Assembly: GCF_002994745.2 (NCBI RefSeq)
Contig: NC_037088.1
Location: 58,112,397-58,176,396 of the forward strand
Direction of reading: 5' to 3'
DNA length: 64,000 nucleotides
From: Rosa chinensis
Lineage: Eukaryota > Streptophyta > Magnoliopsida > Rosales > Rosaceae
Below, piece by piece: positions 22,350 through 34,728 of this stretch. The notes under the pieces are model-generated. The model had not been told where the DNA came from, did not search any database, and saw nothing but the letters and a program-made list of their open reading frames with translations. The position numbers and the translations under genes are program-made. The stretch's first letter is position 1. Each line of letters starts with the position of its first letter.

Positions 22350-22357
22350 TATAAATA
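22350..22357 (+). promoter_or_regulatory. TATA box of the DVL/RTFL gene
   Basis: TATAAATA lies 137 bp upstream of the chosen start codon. A transcript start about 30 bp downstream would give a 5' leader near 105 nt. The upstream in-frame ATG at 22424 would fall in this leader. Confidence 0.75.
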
Positions 22358-22486
22358 CCAAACCTCCACTGACTGGGTCTCTCATTACTTGCAAAACCCC
22401 CTTCTTATTCCATTTTTCTCTTTATGCTTCTCCAAAATCCAAAACGAAAGCACTTGCAACTGTTCTTGCATCACCATTCTTCAGTT

Positions 22487-22801
22487 ATGGCTTCTTCTGT
22501 TTCTGCTAGTACCACCTCTGCCACCGCTACTGCATCAACTGGTCATCATCATCATCATCCACCACCCAATTTCTATTTCGATGAGAAATGGAAGCTGTCA
22601 AAGAAAGAAGGGTCATCTCTGTCCTTGTCTTCTTCAAGATCAAGCCGCTCTAGTTCATCTAATTGCCACAAGTCTTCAAACAGAAGGTGTGCGTTTTCAA
22701 GGAAGTGTGCTAGATTGGTCAAGGAACAGAGAGCAAGGTTCTACATAGTGAGACGCTGCGTCACTATGCTCATCTGCTGGCACGATTACTCTGATTCATG
22801 A
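22487..22801 (+). CDS. DVL/ROTUNDIFOLIA-LIKE small polypeptide
   Basis: A 104-aa protein whose last 34 residues (71-104), with [20 protein letters not shown] and the tail [10 protein letters not shown], are the DVL/RTFL domain: basic start, RARFY, RRC and CW. In Arabidopsis this domain alone, when overexpressed, changes cell proliferation along organs and leaf, fruit and petiole shape. Family members associate with the plasma membrane. The N-terminal part is low-complexity (Ser/Thr-rich, five His at 20-24, Ser-rich 43-58), as in longer family members. The start at 22487 (TTATGGCT) fits plant start context better than the in-frame ATG 63 nt upstream, which would give 125 aa. No intron, as usual for the family. 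This is the only convincing intact protein-coding host gene in the window. Confidence 0.93.
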   Translation: MASSVSASTTSATATASTGHHHHHPPPNFYFDEKWKLSKKEGSSLSLSSSRSSRSSSSNCHKSSNRRCAFSRKCARLVKEQRARFYIVRRCVTMLICWHDYSDS

Positions 22802-24500
22802 AAACAGAGGATCCAGAAAGAGAGAGAGAAAGCAAGCAATGACCTTTTTTCTTCTCTCTCTCTAAAGATCCTTGCTTTAGTACTATTAGAGAGTTTTTGG
22901 TGTCTGGGTTTGGCTCAGAAAGCCCAGTTCCGCTCGTAGCTTTTTTCTTGAGGAAGATTTATACTTGTACAGAATTTTTTCCTTTTCTTTTTGGGGCCTT
23001 TTGGGCTCTGAGTCTCAGAGAAATGAGATCAGTTCTTGATGTTATTTGCTCCGTTAAATGAAACAGAATCAAATTAGAGAAATGGGCTCTGTTTTTTTCT
23101 TGCTATTCTTGCTTTTGTCAATGGAATTGAAAGTGTTGGGGTAATTTGGTAAAGGTTCAAAGTTTCAAAGCTACTCTTTGGCATAGAAATTGACGAGATT
23201 CCATTCAAAACCTATAGAAGATGATGGAATTGTGGATCTGGGTGAGCTTGTCTGACACACACATACTATTAAATTCATAATTATTAGCTCTTTCCCAATT
23301 CTTTAATCTGAATAATTTAGAGTCCCTCATGGATGTTAAGAGATTTTGACATAAAAAAATTGGGGTTTTCAGAATTAGAGGCATGCAGAGCTTAAAAAGA
23401 TGCCTTGTTTGATGCATTATTGATATAGCTGGAGAAGAAGTAAATTGGAAGGGGCTCTGCTTCCAACTTCTTCTGGCCACCCCGCTGTTTCAAAATTGAC
23501 CAATTTGCCCTCCCCTTGACCATTTTAGGACCACTTTGACCTCTTATCTTGGCACAGGTGCAATCTCGAACCTTCCCCTTGCTGGCTTTGCTTCATCGTT
23601 TTCGTATAATTCTCCATCAGATTCCTAAACTGCTGCTCTGGGACATGTGAGGGTATCCTGATAACCATGCATGTGGTGGGGTCATTTTCGTCCTTTTCAG
23701 AAAAAAAAATATATACAACTGGTTTTTGCTTCCTAATTTATACTGTGGGTTTTTCGCAGCGGTGGTGGTGGCGTCATGGATCTCTCTGACCATTCGTTAA
23801 AATAAAGAAGGAAGAGGAAGACGGAGGGGGTTTCGAAATTTTAAAAGCTGAAAATGGTGGACTAAATTAAGTAAAGCTTCGAGTTAAGTATCTGAAGCAT
23901 TGTTTGATCAAGTCTGGCATGAAATTCCACTTTCGAAACAGTGTAGTTTAGTCTGTAACACATGGATACTCTGGGATTGGCAAGTTGAGAAGGTGGTTGA
24001 CAATGCAGCATAAGAGCTACACATGGTTTTGGTGTACATAATACATGTATAAAGACTAGCTTCGAGCCCTCGTTACCTCATAGTCTCATACCAATCAATA
24101 TGGTATGCATTAATGCATGTCAAACTCGCAACTTTGCATGATAAAGTATAACCGAATATTAATTTTCTGAATCGAAGAAATCTAGTTAATCAGTGTAATA
24201 AGAGATAAAGTTACGTTTTTTTTTTTAATGTGAGACAAGCATGCTCTATATTTATGATTGAATTTTTAAATCATAAAGGCATACATTTTTTTTTGACACA
24301 AATTGAAGGTAGTAAATTGTAGTATTACATGTCTCAATTTTTCCATCATATGACTAACAAAACCATGTCGTAAACTGTATTGACACATTTTAACACTACA
24401 AAAACCAATCTTATTTGTGATAACCCTTATCACAAGCTTTTCTTCCAATCTCAAGCTCTCAAAATCCAATTTCAAATTGAAATCCCCACAATACAACTAT
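22802..24500. other. DVL 3' region and gene-free stretch
   Basis: The first 250-300 bp are probably the 3' UTR: an AG/CT-rich start, then T-rich sequence with AATGAAAC near 23060. The rest is AT-rich with no supported gene. The frames at 23205-23480 and 24266-24496 (minus) show no family features. Confidence 0.5.
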
Positions 24501-24529
24501 GATCAGATCTCAGAAGTAATGTCACATAA

Positions 24530-25827
24530 TGATAACTAAAAGCCTGAATTGCAATATGAAACTTGAAGGAGTATCAATGGAGTATCTATGCTTTTGATTC
24601 TTTCTCGTCAAGTGTATAATATTTTTTCTCAGTACTAATCATAGGAATGAGTCATGCAATATCTCACGCTTTTTGACTTGTCTAGTGCCAAATCAAATGC
24701 CCACAACGTTCACAACACCAAAGTCTTTTTCATTTGCTTTATTTTGTTCTTTACTCTTTTTTCAAGCTCTGTCTCTGGTAGCACCTCCTTCCTTTATTCT
24801 TATTTTTTCTGTTATTTGTCAAGATAGTCAAACATAAAATTTGCTTTCCTAGCATGGTCTTTCAAGAGCACTTTAATTAGAGGCAATCAATCAAAAATAA
24901 TTTCAAAAGATATCATGCTTCATTAGAATTTTGGATGCTAATCATTGGAATTTAGCATGGCGTGCCTAATGAGCCGAAATTAGAAGAAAGCAAACAAAAA
25001 CATCCACATTTGCCTTTGGAGAGGTAAATTGATAGATTTAACAAGGAAAATCTTCTCCGAATCTTAAACTGCTTTACCTTTTGATGATTAGAGATGGTAA
25101 GTTGGACCCAGAAAAGTTACTTAGAATCATTTGAGTGCAACTAAATGAACATTACAACACTTCCACACAAAAAATATATATGAACTATAGGACGTGATGT
25201 AGAGTTGTTTGACTAAGAAACCAAGCTTTTTATGTCATCTGCATTATAAACCTTAATATCGGTCAACTTTACATAAACATATTAAGGGTTTAAATTTATT
25301 TGAAATTACTGAAATTTTCGTCAAATTTTCATTATTTGATATTGCCGATATTTAATAGTATCTAAAATGTACTTCAAATTAATTTTTAAGTTTCAATATT
25401 GGTTGAAATAGATCCAAATTTTCATAAATCTGAAGTATCAAAATTTTAAAACTTAAATATTAATTACCATGCATGTAGTGATCGATGGCACTACACGGCT
25501 ACGCGCACTAGCCTTTTGATCGCCACTTGAGCAGGAGTCTCCTCTCCGGTTAAGTCATTTGCAGTGCAATTCGACACTATAGTCATTCAGGATTTCAGGT
25601 TGTAGGTAAACGAAGATATCTTCCATAACTTGGTCAATGAACTAGAAGAAATAAGAGAAGAGAAGGAGACGACTTCGTTAACCATGTATGCTACCTGACC
25701 CATTGCATGCTTCAATTACAAAGCGTGATGAACTTGGGTACGTACAAATGAAATGACCCATCTCATTACAATTGTGTGCCTTTTGCACCTAGGATAAAAC
25801 TTAGCATGTTGGATAGCTAGGTTATTT
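24530..25827. repeat. duplicated non-coding block, copy A
   Basis: This stretch recurs, diverged but in the same order, at 27.94-28.1 plus 38.3-38.6 plus 41.15-41.3 kb (copy B), at 43.07-43.55 plus 48.34-48.5 kb (copy C), and in part near 62.97 kb (copy D). Anchor phrases are TTTGCTTTCCTAGCATGG, ATAGCATGGCGTGCC or a close variant, TACTTAGAATCATTTGAG, and GAACTTGGGT followed by AAATGACCC. It has no open reading frame of note. Its function is unknown. Confidence 0.7.
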
Positions 25828-25845
25828 AGAAGAGGGTTGATTTGA

Positions 25846-26943
25846 ATGCTGTCAAAGCCAGGAGAGAGAGATCCGACAAAACAGGGGAGAACTAGGGTTT
25901 GGAGAAAGTAAAGGGATTTCTTCAGTCTGTCCGGCGGCGCCCCAGCGTCGACCATGGCTCTATGCCTCATCGATGAGAGGTGGGTGTTGCCAGACGGGAT
26001 CTTGTGATCGCAGGGGTCTTGCTATGTGAGTCGATTTGCTGGTTCAGGTTGAGTATGGCTCTTCGCTTCTATCAGGCGGCAGTGTTGGTGGGGAAGACTG
26101 ATGGTGGGCGATCAGCGTGGAGGAAGGAGCTAGAGGCCAGATCAAGGCAGCGGTACGCCATGGATCGTATGACACTAATTTCTACTCTAGATCTACGGTG
26201 TATCGCTAGACGGAGGCGGCAGCTGTGGTGGATTTGGGCTCTCAAGATGGTGGGCATGGTGGTGGCACAGTACAGTAATTTTTCACCTATTTCTTGGTGA
26301 TACAATTGGTGTGGCTTGCCGCATGGTATCATCGACTTGGGGTGCTCGAAGATATGGAATTGTGGTGGTGGCCTGCCGGCCGGGTTCCTGATGACAACGA
26401 AGAGGAGTACTGCGGCAACGTTTCTCTTTTATTGTTTAGAGTCTTGTTTTTGGTTAGGTTGGTTAGAGCCTTGTTTTTAGTTAGGTTTGGCTAGGTTTTT
26501 TTGGTCAATTGTTGGTCCCTCCTCTGTTGAGCGAGGGTTGGGTCAAATTGATGTGTCATGGAGGTAATGTCTTTCCTGGGGACGAGTTGTTTTATTTTCG
26601 GTTTTATCTTATGGTCAATACGTTGACTAGCGATCCTTGCACGTGGTCTGGCTTTATTGGGACGCGGTGTTAAAGAGGGCATTGGTTTTTATGGCGTTTG
26701 GCTATGAGGTGTTATCGATATTCTTGGGATTATCTGTAGCCTGTGAGGTTGGGCGACATTGTTAGTTAGGGGTTGGGCTCTTTTGGCTCATGGAAGTCAT
26801 TCTTGATGACAGACCCGTAACTGATTCGGTTTTTAGGAAGGAGAGTGGGGAGTTCATGTCCACCACCGGTCATTCCCATATGTAATCTTTGGTTATGTTC
26901 AATAAAGGTCCCTTATTTTCTCAAAAAAAAAGAAAGAAAAAAA
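25846..26943 (+). mobile_element. LINE-like retroposed insertion (1.1 kb)
   Basis: Flanked by an 18-bp direct repeat AGAAGAGGGTTGATTTGA (25828-25845 and 26944-26961). It ends in TTCAATAAAGGTCCC then a TCAAAAAAAAAGAAAG tail, i.e. an AATAAA signal and poly(A). No reverse transcriptase is encoded; frames at 25980-26332 are short and unrecognised. It may be a non-autonomous or 5'-truncated LINE, or a processed copy of a non-coding transcript. It interrupts duplicated block copy A. Confidence 0.8.
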
Positions 26944-26961
26944 AGAAGAGGGTTGATTTGA

Positions 26962-28103
26962 GACAAAATCACATAAACGAGTTGTATTTAACTAAGCTTT
27001 TAGAATTGAATTTCTAACCAAAAATGAAATGAGATATTGGAGGATATATATTATTAACAAAATTGTGGCGATTATGATTTGCTTTCACTGGTTTTTTGAG
27101 AAAAACAAATAGCATCATTGATGATAATATTCGTTAATCCCTCCTTCTATCACAAAATCAAATCTACTATATTAACAATAGATGAGACGCTTATCTATAC
27201 TATGTTTAAGAGAAGAGGGTTTGCTTACCATAACCAAATGAGATAAAAAAAAAGAAGTAAAAAATTAAACAAACAATTAATAAGAAATTTTATTATTTTC
27301 AGAAGCTAACTACTCACTTTTAAACCGGTAACCACCTACTTCTCCACACCCATTGGTGTGAGCAGTTTCTAGTCATTAGTTATGCAAACACTCTTGCATC
27401 AAGTAACAATTGAACACTTGTGTGATAGAAATCCTTTTTTTATTTTTTTTTATTGCTGAAAATGTAGACGTTGATTTAAGTCTCTGTATAACGAGGGGAA
27501 AAAAATGACACGCTGTATTTTGGATCAAGTAGATGAGCTGATATTTTATGACAGTGTATATACATGTAAACCAGATCACATGCCGGTACAACAAATATTT
27601 CAATTTTCTTTTCTTTTTCCAAGAAACTTTTCCGAACATGTATTGTTTGCAAACAGATACCTAGCCAAGTTATTCTGTAATAGCGGAGCATCAAATGAGC
27701 ATATAATAGTAGAAATTTGTGAAAAATGAAACTACTTTCTGATTTGAGTAGGTTTCAAACAAGCGGCCTTTATTTTAACTTTGACTGTTATAGATCGAGG
27801 ATCATAATTCTTCATCTATCATTGATCAAACGATAATAATATCACTTTCCACAAACAAGTATTAACCTATAAAAACAATTGACTGATTTCAGTTACAAAA
27901 TGCATCTGCCTCTAAATACAGTCAAATATAAAAGTTTGCTTTCTTAGCATGGTCTTTCTTGAGCACTTTAATTAGAGGCAATAAATTCACACATCATTTC
28001 AAAATATATCTACTTGATTAGGGAAATTTTGGATGCTGATTATTGGAATTTAGCATGGCGTGCCTAATGAGCTTGAATTAAAAGAACAAATGGAAAGCAA
28101 AAC
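26962..28103. other. gene-free stretch, end of block A and start of block B
   Basis: AT-rich with no coding support. CTAACCAAAAATGAAATGAG (about 27015) has close relatives at about 41325 and 48500. 27939-28100 matches 24840-24985 and 43270-43430. Confidence 0.6.
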
Positions 28104-28738
28104 GACTTGAAGGGGAACGTCTTCCATGCTCGGAGCATGAGATGCTCGGACTCTTTAGGCCCACTCACGTGAGTTTCACGTGTCTCTAGTTAAAATGGAA
28201 AACGAAATGGGAAAGGCTCAGCCTGTTCCCGGTTTCACTTTCTATGAGAAAGGATGATAAGAAGTTAATCTGGGGCTGAGAGGAACTGTGGATATCCATT
28301 CCCTTAATCGAAGTTGTCGGAATGCTTGCGAAACATATGCGTGTGCGAACAAGAGTGCCAAGGGCCCAAGGCTCCCAGTTAGTTCATCCCTTCAACCAAC
28401 CTATAGGTATACTGCTCCCCTTCAATACGATTCTACTTTATACAAACACCATCATATCTGCCATTTCCAAACCAAGTAGAAACAATTAAGTTTAATTCTT
28501 GTTTTGTCCAAAAAACAAACTCTGCTACTCTTCGATAATGCCCAGGTTGTATACCACTGCCCAAGTCGTGGAATTAACTTGACCAAGCACCGATTAGTGT
28601 TCTAGGACGAGGATCATCATCGGATATGAACCCAGAAAAGTCGTCGGCTACAACAGCCGCGTCGGCATCCGAAATCAACCAAAACACGATTGATCCAAAC
28701 TTGATCCAATTCGAAAAATAATTATAGCACGACGTAGA

Positions 28739-29057
28739 CTATGACAAGATGAGTATTTTTCCTACCTCATGCAGCTCAATATGTCGCCAGAGCCGCCGAA
28801 AAAAAGCCGAAGAATCGTCGGAGAACCCGAAGCTTTCCTGCTTCGATTCTTCTTCCTCATCCGACGTATGGATGATCCAAGACCACCAGGTGGTCGACGA
28901 TGAAGAGAGGAGCCCAATGGCACCGGTTCTCCGCCGTTTCATCGCTGGACAGAGAAGTTCCGGCCGGGTCGTCTTCTTGGGTCGCCAAAACGGATCGCGT
29001 GTTCTGAGATTTTCGGGAGAGTTCTGCTTCGTGCGATCTGATCTGGCCTTTGTATAG
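28739..29057. other. GC-rich possible captured gene fragment in the MULE
   Basis: Open on both strands (102 aa plus, 67 aa minus), Ser/Glu-rich, with no family recognised. Its composition contrasts with the AT-rich MULE interior and it sits about 0.6 kb inside the left terminus, where Pack-MULEs typically carry captured exons. Which strand was coding is unknown. Confidence 0.35.
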
Positions 29058-32000
29058 TTCTCATTTAAATGATTTTGACGGCTCTGATGAAGCGGTGGTT
29101 AATTTCAAAGGCTCAGATTGCACCGCAATAATTCTTTTTATTTAAAATAAATTTCCATAATTCCTAAATTTCGGAAATTCATAATAAATAACTCGGTGAT
29201 CCAAATAATTCCCCGAAAATTTCCACGAACTCATCGTGTCGTGTACTTAACTATTGGACCCTTAAATTGAGTATTCCACCAATCCACCTTGTGAAAAGTT
29301 TCAAAAAATATTTCCGAACATCTTATTAATTTCTTATATCGTAACATAATTCTTGAATGATTTGAACTTAGCTCAATAAATTCTACAGGAAAATTTGTAG
29401 GCTAATTTAGAACTGACAATGTTAGTGCAGTGGCCAAGGCACAATGTAGGCATGGGCTATTCAGAGTTCGAGCTTTCTCGTTCCCTTTTGTTTTTTTGTT
29501 AATTTATTTATTTAATTTTTGTTCCATTTTTTTTTACCTCAAATTTTGTTGGTTGCCCAAAAGATTTGTTGGTTACTGTTTTAAACAGAACATGACATAA
29601 AAAATTTTGAAAAATGAATTGTTAATTAATTTTTTAAACAAATGTTGACATGTTCATTATTTTTGTTCTAACCAACAAGGTCGAAGAAATTGAATTTATT
29701 AAAATTGACCGTTGGATGTTATCATAACAAGAACAAATGGTAATGGTCAAAATTTCAGCTGTTTTCATTATCATTTGGGTTGTGATCTACTAGATCAGCC
29801 CTAAAACTAATATGCTCATAACCGCTCATTCGCAACTTCTTTTTTCAATCTGTCAGCTCTCACACTATCTTGTGTATGAGCTATATCAACCAATATAAAA
29901 ATTTTGAGAAGTTTATCTCCTCATGGTTCAGCTCCCCTTAGGGTTGACCACTTTGTTTGATGTTGAAACGACGACGGATCAGATTAATTTCTTCACATAG
30001 TACCTATTAATACGCTATAAATATATGGGTAATGTCAAATTATCGATTTCAAGTTTCAATTTTTTACATCGCACAAAATCCTTATATGTCTACTAATGCG
30101 GTTTAACTTGTTTATTAGTTGTATTAAAATATATACATTCCATGAGGAACAATATGGAGGAAATAGACTTTATCAAAATCGACCATTGGATGTCATTATG
30201 ATAAGAATATATAATTATGGTCAAAATTTCAGCTATTTTCGAAGTTGTTTGGGTCTCGATCTACTAGGTCAACCTTAAACCCTAAATACCATATAAAACT
30301 AATATGCTCATAAGTCATAACCGATCACTCACAACTTCTTTTTTCGATCTGTCAGCTCTCATACTCTCGTGGCTATGACCTATATCAAGTAATGTAAAAT
30401 TTTCAGAAAGTTTATCTACTCGTGGTTAAGCTCCCCTCAGGAAAGTAGAAGAGTTTAAAGGGTTGACCAGTTTATTCGATGTGAAAATAATGGCAAATCA
30501 GGTTAGTTTTGCACAATACTTAATAATATGCTATAAACACATGGGTAGTCTCAAATTTATCAATTTTCAATTTTGATTATATGGATTGCACAAAATCCTT
30601 ACATGCCTACTAATATGGTTTAACTTGTTTATTAGTTATGAGGAAAAATATACCTTCTATCACGAACAAGGTAGATGAAATAGAAGTTATCAAATTCAAC
30701 CGTTGGATGTCATCACGACAACAAGAAATGGTTAAGGTCAAAATTTCAACTATTTTTGTCATCATTTAGGTCTCAATCTATGTGGTCAACCTTAAACCCT
30801 AAAACTAATATGCACATAACCAGTCATTCGCAACTTCTATTTTCGAGCTGTCAACTCTCACACTCTCGTGGATATGTGTTATATCAACTAATATAAGAAT
30901 TTCAAGAATTTGATTTTCTCGTGGTTCGATTCCCCGTAGGGAAGTACAAGCGTATAAAGGATTGACCGCTTTATTCGACGTCGAAATTATGGCTAATGGG
31001 GTTTTTTTTTTACACAATACCTATTAATATGATATAAACACATGGTCTCAAATTTATCAATTTTCAATTTTGATTATATAGATTGCACAAAATCCTTACA
31101 TGCCTACTGATGTAGTATAACTTGTTTATTAGTTATGAGGAAAAATAGGTAGAGGAAATAGAATTTATCAAATTTGACCGTTGGATGTCATCATGACAAC
31201 AAGAAATGGTTATGGTCAAAATTTCAACTATTTTCGTCTTCATTTGGATCTCGATCTACGTGGTCAACCCTAAACCCTAAAACTAATATGCACACAACTA
31301 CTCATTCACAACTTCTATTTTCGAGCTGTCAATTCTCACACTCTCGTGGGTATGTGCTATATCAACTAATATAAATTTTTTAGAAAATTTATCTCCTCAT
31401 GGTTCAGCTCCCCTCAGGGAAGTAAAAGAGTTTAAAGGGTTGACCGGTTTATTTAATGTCGAAATGATGGCGGATCGGGTTAATTTTTTTACACAATACC
31501 TATTAATACGTTATAAATAGATGGATAATGTCAAATTTATTGATTTCTAGTTTCGACTGTTTAGATTGCACAAAATCCTTATATGCCTACTAATGTAGTT
31601 TAACTTGTTTATTAGTTGTATTAAAAAACATAACTTCCATGAGGAACAATATGAAGGAAATAGACTTTATCAAAATAGACCGTTGGATGTCATTATGATA
31701 AGAAGATATAATTATGATAAAAATTTCAGCAATTTTCGAAATTGTGTGGGTCTCGATCTACTAGGTCAACCATAAACTCTAAATACCACATAAAACTAAT
31801 ATGCTCATAACCGATCACTCGCAACTTCTTTTTTCGATCTGTCAGCTCTTACACTCTCGTGGCTATGACCTATATCAATTAATGTAAAAATTTCAGAAAG
31901 TTTATATAGTTGTGGTTAAGCTGCCCTTAGGAAGTTAGAAGTGTATAAGTGGTTGACCGCTTTATTTGGCGGATCGGGTTAATTTTTTTACACAATACCT

Positions 32001-32279
32001 ATTAATACCACTACTAAAATTTTGCTCTTAGACATCACGACAATTACATCGGTGAGGAATTCACGCGATGTAAAAAAATGCCATTAACATCGATTCCTCA
32101 AATTATGAAACGTATGCATATAACTGACATCGATTTTTAAAATAGCCGGTGACTAAACTTTTATTCAAATTTTTGTGAAAACTTTGAGCGGCTAAGTTTA
32201 AAAAATTTCAAGAAACGCGGGGCATGAAAATTTGTTTCCCACACTTGGACATATTTGGAGTTTTGGACAACTAAAACTT

Positions 32280-32486
32280 CTGAGGCCCAACCGTTTGACT
32301 AGCACCCAACCTCCCTTTCCTTTCGTTCTCCGCCTCCGACCAGAAGCCTCATCCTCTTCGTTCTCCGCCTCCGACCAGAACTCGATCCTCCTCTCTTCCT
32401 TCTCTGCCTCGAACCAGCTCCTCTGCTTGAAGACGGTGAAGGGAATCGAAGTTCGAGGGATTTGTGAGCTTTTGTGTCATAGGTAA
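32280..32486 (+). other. unrecognised exon-like stretch in the CACTA element
   Basis: A GC-richer CT-rich stretch with an imperfect internal duplication (CTCTTCGTTCTCCGCCTCCG type phrases). It resembles a 5' UTR/first exon followed by a GT-rich intron-like region to about 33.2 kb. The deduced 84-aa frame matches no family I know. Confidence 0.35.
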
Positions 32487-33585
32487 TTCACGAATCTGTT
32501 CAGTTCATGGCTTCAAAGGATTTGCAAGTTCTTAATTCACCGATCTGCTTAATTTAATTCCAAAGGTTTGCGAGAAACAAGCATTCTTCATTGAGCTTTC
32601 TGGGCAAGTTCGAGCTTGGTGGGTTTGTGACCATGTAATTGCAATTCATCTTCTGAGTTTTCTGGGCATTCTCCATCTCTGGTTTGCTTTCTCTCGATTC
32701 TTCTCATTGTTTTGTGATTGATTTGGAAGGTTTTGGGCTTTTGTTGAGTTTTAGGTTTTGGGTTTTGCAGAGGAGACTTCGATTCTGTGTTCTCTGCCTA
32801 TGAAGGTTTCTGTAGCTTGAAGTAGGTCAGTAACTTCAATTTGTTTCTCTGTATATTATGAATTGGTCAACAGAGATTAGATTCATTTCAATTTTGGGTC
32901 TTAGAGACTGAGATTTGAGAGCATGTGAATGGTGGGCAGGTTGATCTTGGTTTTCAAGGTTTCTGATCTTGGTTTATATGCTTACAACAGGCTTCCTTCT
33001 GAGTTAATGGTGTTAATGGTGAGTCACTGTGAGTCTGTGACTAAATTCTTTGTTTTCTGTTTGGGTCATGTGAATTTTCGGTCTTCAATTTTAGGGTTTT
33101 TGGTAATTGATCGAAAATTGAATTATAAATGGGTGGAGATTCGGGGATATCTGCTTGAATGAGATTTAGAATGCAGATTTGTGATATGGTTGCAGAACAT
33201 CTGTGGAGAAGAATTCAAAGAATTCATATGTAGAAGGTGAGGAAAGATCTCTTGGTGTATACTTTCTTTTAGTTATCTTACCTTCTATCGGTTGGTTGCA
33301 GAACTTGGAAGGTATGGTAGTCAAATTGGTTAGAGGAATACATTTGCACTTTCATATAATTAAATGACTCTAACTTGTCAAATTGTCTTCGTAATTGTTT
33401 GCTATTGTTGATTGCGGTCTCTTGTCATACTGGAATCAATGTCATACACAGGCACACAGCAACCTCAGATTGCAGAACTAGATATATCAGTTTGACACTT
33501 CAGCTTAGCGTGTTATTTATTTTACTATATATCAACTAGCTGTGTATTCGATCTTATTTGGGATTGACTATTATTGGGTAGGCAG

Positions 33586-33779
33586 GTGAGGTCATGAAAT
33601 TTGAGTACCAAAAGAAGGTCGCCTCGCTGAGCAAGCTGAAGAAATGTAGTACTAACTCAGAAGCATTGGAGAAATCAAGAGCAGCAGTGAGTCATCTACA
33701 TATAAGATACATAGTTGACATGCAATCCATGGATCCAACAGTATCAAAGATAAACTCTTTTCGTTCAGCTTGTTGCAGG
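33586..33779 (+). pseudogene. captured exon of a DUF632 (NRG2/REL2-like) protein gene
   Basis: After an acceptor-like GGCAG, the frame reads MKFEYQKKVASLSKLKK, then SEALEKSRAAVSHLH, then RYIVDMQSMDPTVSKIN. This closely resembles the plant DUF630/DUF632 family (proteins related to NITRATE REGULATORY GENE2 and bZIP-labelled homologues), where a KLEYEKKVA..LNKLKK..AVSHLHTRYIVDMQSMDSTVSEIN-like segment is conserved. The match stops after SKIN, where the sequence becomes unrelated. It is a fragment without the rest of the gene, carried inside the CACTA element. Resemblance is judged from memory of the family. Confidence 0.65.
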
Positions 33780-34661
33780 GTGAGTTTGCAGTGTATTCAT
33801 ATTTGACATTCTTTGGCTGTGATTTTGCATGTGGTCGGAGCCTTCTAACTTTGCACCTGATAATTACATTTCTAGATGAGCGATTTCAACCAGGTTATTA
33901 TAATTCAATAGAGGAAATTGAATTTGATAACATTGAACTAGATTCTATTAATTTTGGTTGCTTAGGTACTTTTGGTTGATCAAGGCTTTGGTGGATATTT
34001 TAATGGGTCTGATGGTGAGTTGTGGGTAGTTGGTCGGGAGGGCAGGTAAAGGTTTAGGTCCTAGGTTCTGAGTATTAATAAATGAGTTGTAGACTTGTAT
34101 ATTTTGCTATGAGGTCTAGTTTATGACGTCTTTTTTACAAATAGATCTATGTTTACATTTAGAAAAGTGATTATTCGTAATTAGCAATGTTGTGAGAGCT
34201 GCCTAGAATTGTAATAGAGATATGCATATGCAATGGTGTTTGTGAGTTGCTCCAACCAAGTACATTGGACATTTTAGGATCAATTGGTGAAAAGCTTTTG
34301 CCATTTTAGGACGTTTCTCATACAACTAGCTACTGTTCTTGTTTTTGTTTTTCTTGGTCTATTTTCTTATATTTACGAGGATTGAAATGCTATGTCAAAG
34401 ACAGAGATCTCTGGAACTATGTTCTTGTTTTTCTTTTTCTTCTTCTTGGTTTACTTTCATATATTTACAAGAATTGAAATGCTGTGTTACAGATAGAAAA
34501 CTCTAGGATATCATACTGAATGCAGCCGATGCAACAGGCTTCATGGACAGTTTTGTGGAGACTGTTTGTACATGAGGTAAACTCTACTGTTGAAACTTCA
34601 TTCCTGCTCTTACATTTGTCAAATTCTTTATGATGTCGTTATTGCTTCAATTGTCGGACAG

Positions 34662-34728
34662 CAAAAGAAGTTACTATATGTTGCAATGACTCGTGCTCGA
34701 ACAGAACTCTTCATCCATTCCAATTGGT
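34662..34728 (+). pseudogene. captured exon of a UvrD/SRS2-type DNA helicase gene
   Basis: A short exon between an acceptor-like GGACAG and a donor-like GGTACGT encodes QKKLLYVAMTRARTELFIHS. LLYVAMTRAR is helicase motif VI of the UvrD/Rep/SRS2 superfamily 1 helicases, whose Arg residues contact ATP. Only this motif-sized piece is present, so no function is expected. It lies about 0.9 kb from the DUF632 piece on the same strand. Confidence 0.65.

Noticed and set aside
29400..29490. tRNA-like boxes (GTGGCCAAGGCA, AGAGTTCGAGC) suggesting a tRNA or SINE
   Set aside because: No cloverleaf could be formed by eye and no A tail or TSD is present. A similar inverted sequence near 37.02-37.11 kb suggests part of the MULE's subterminal repeats.
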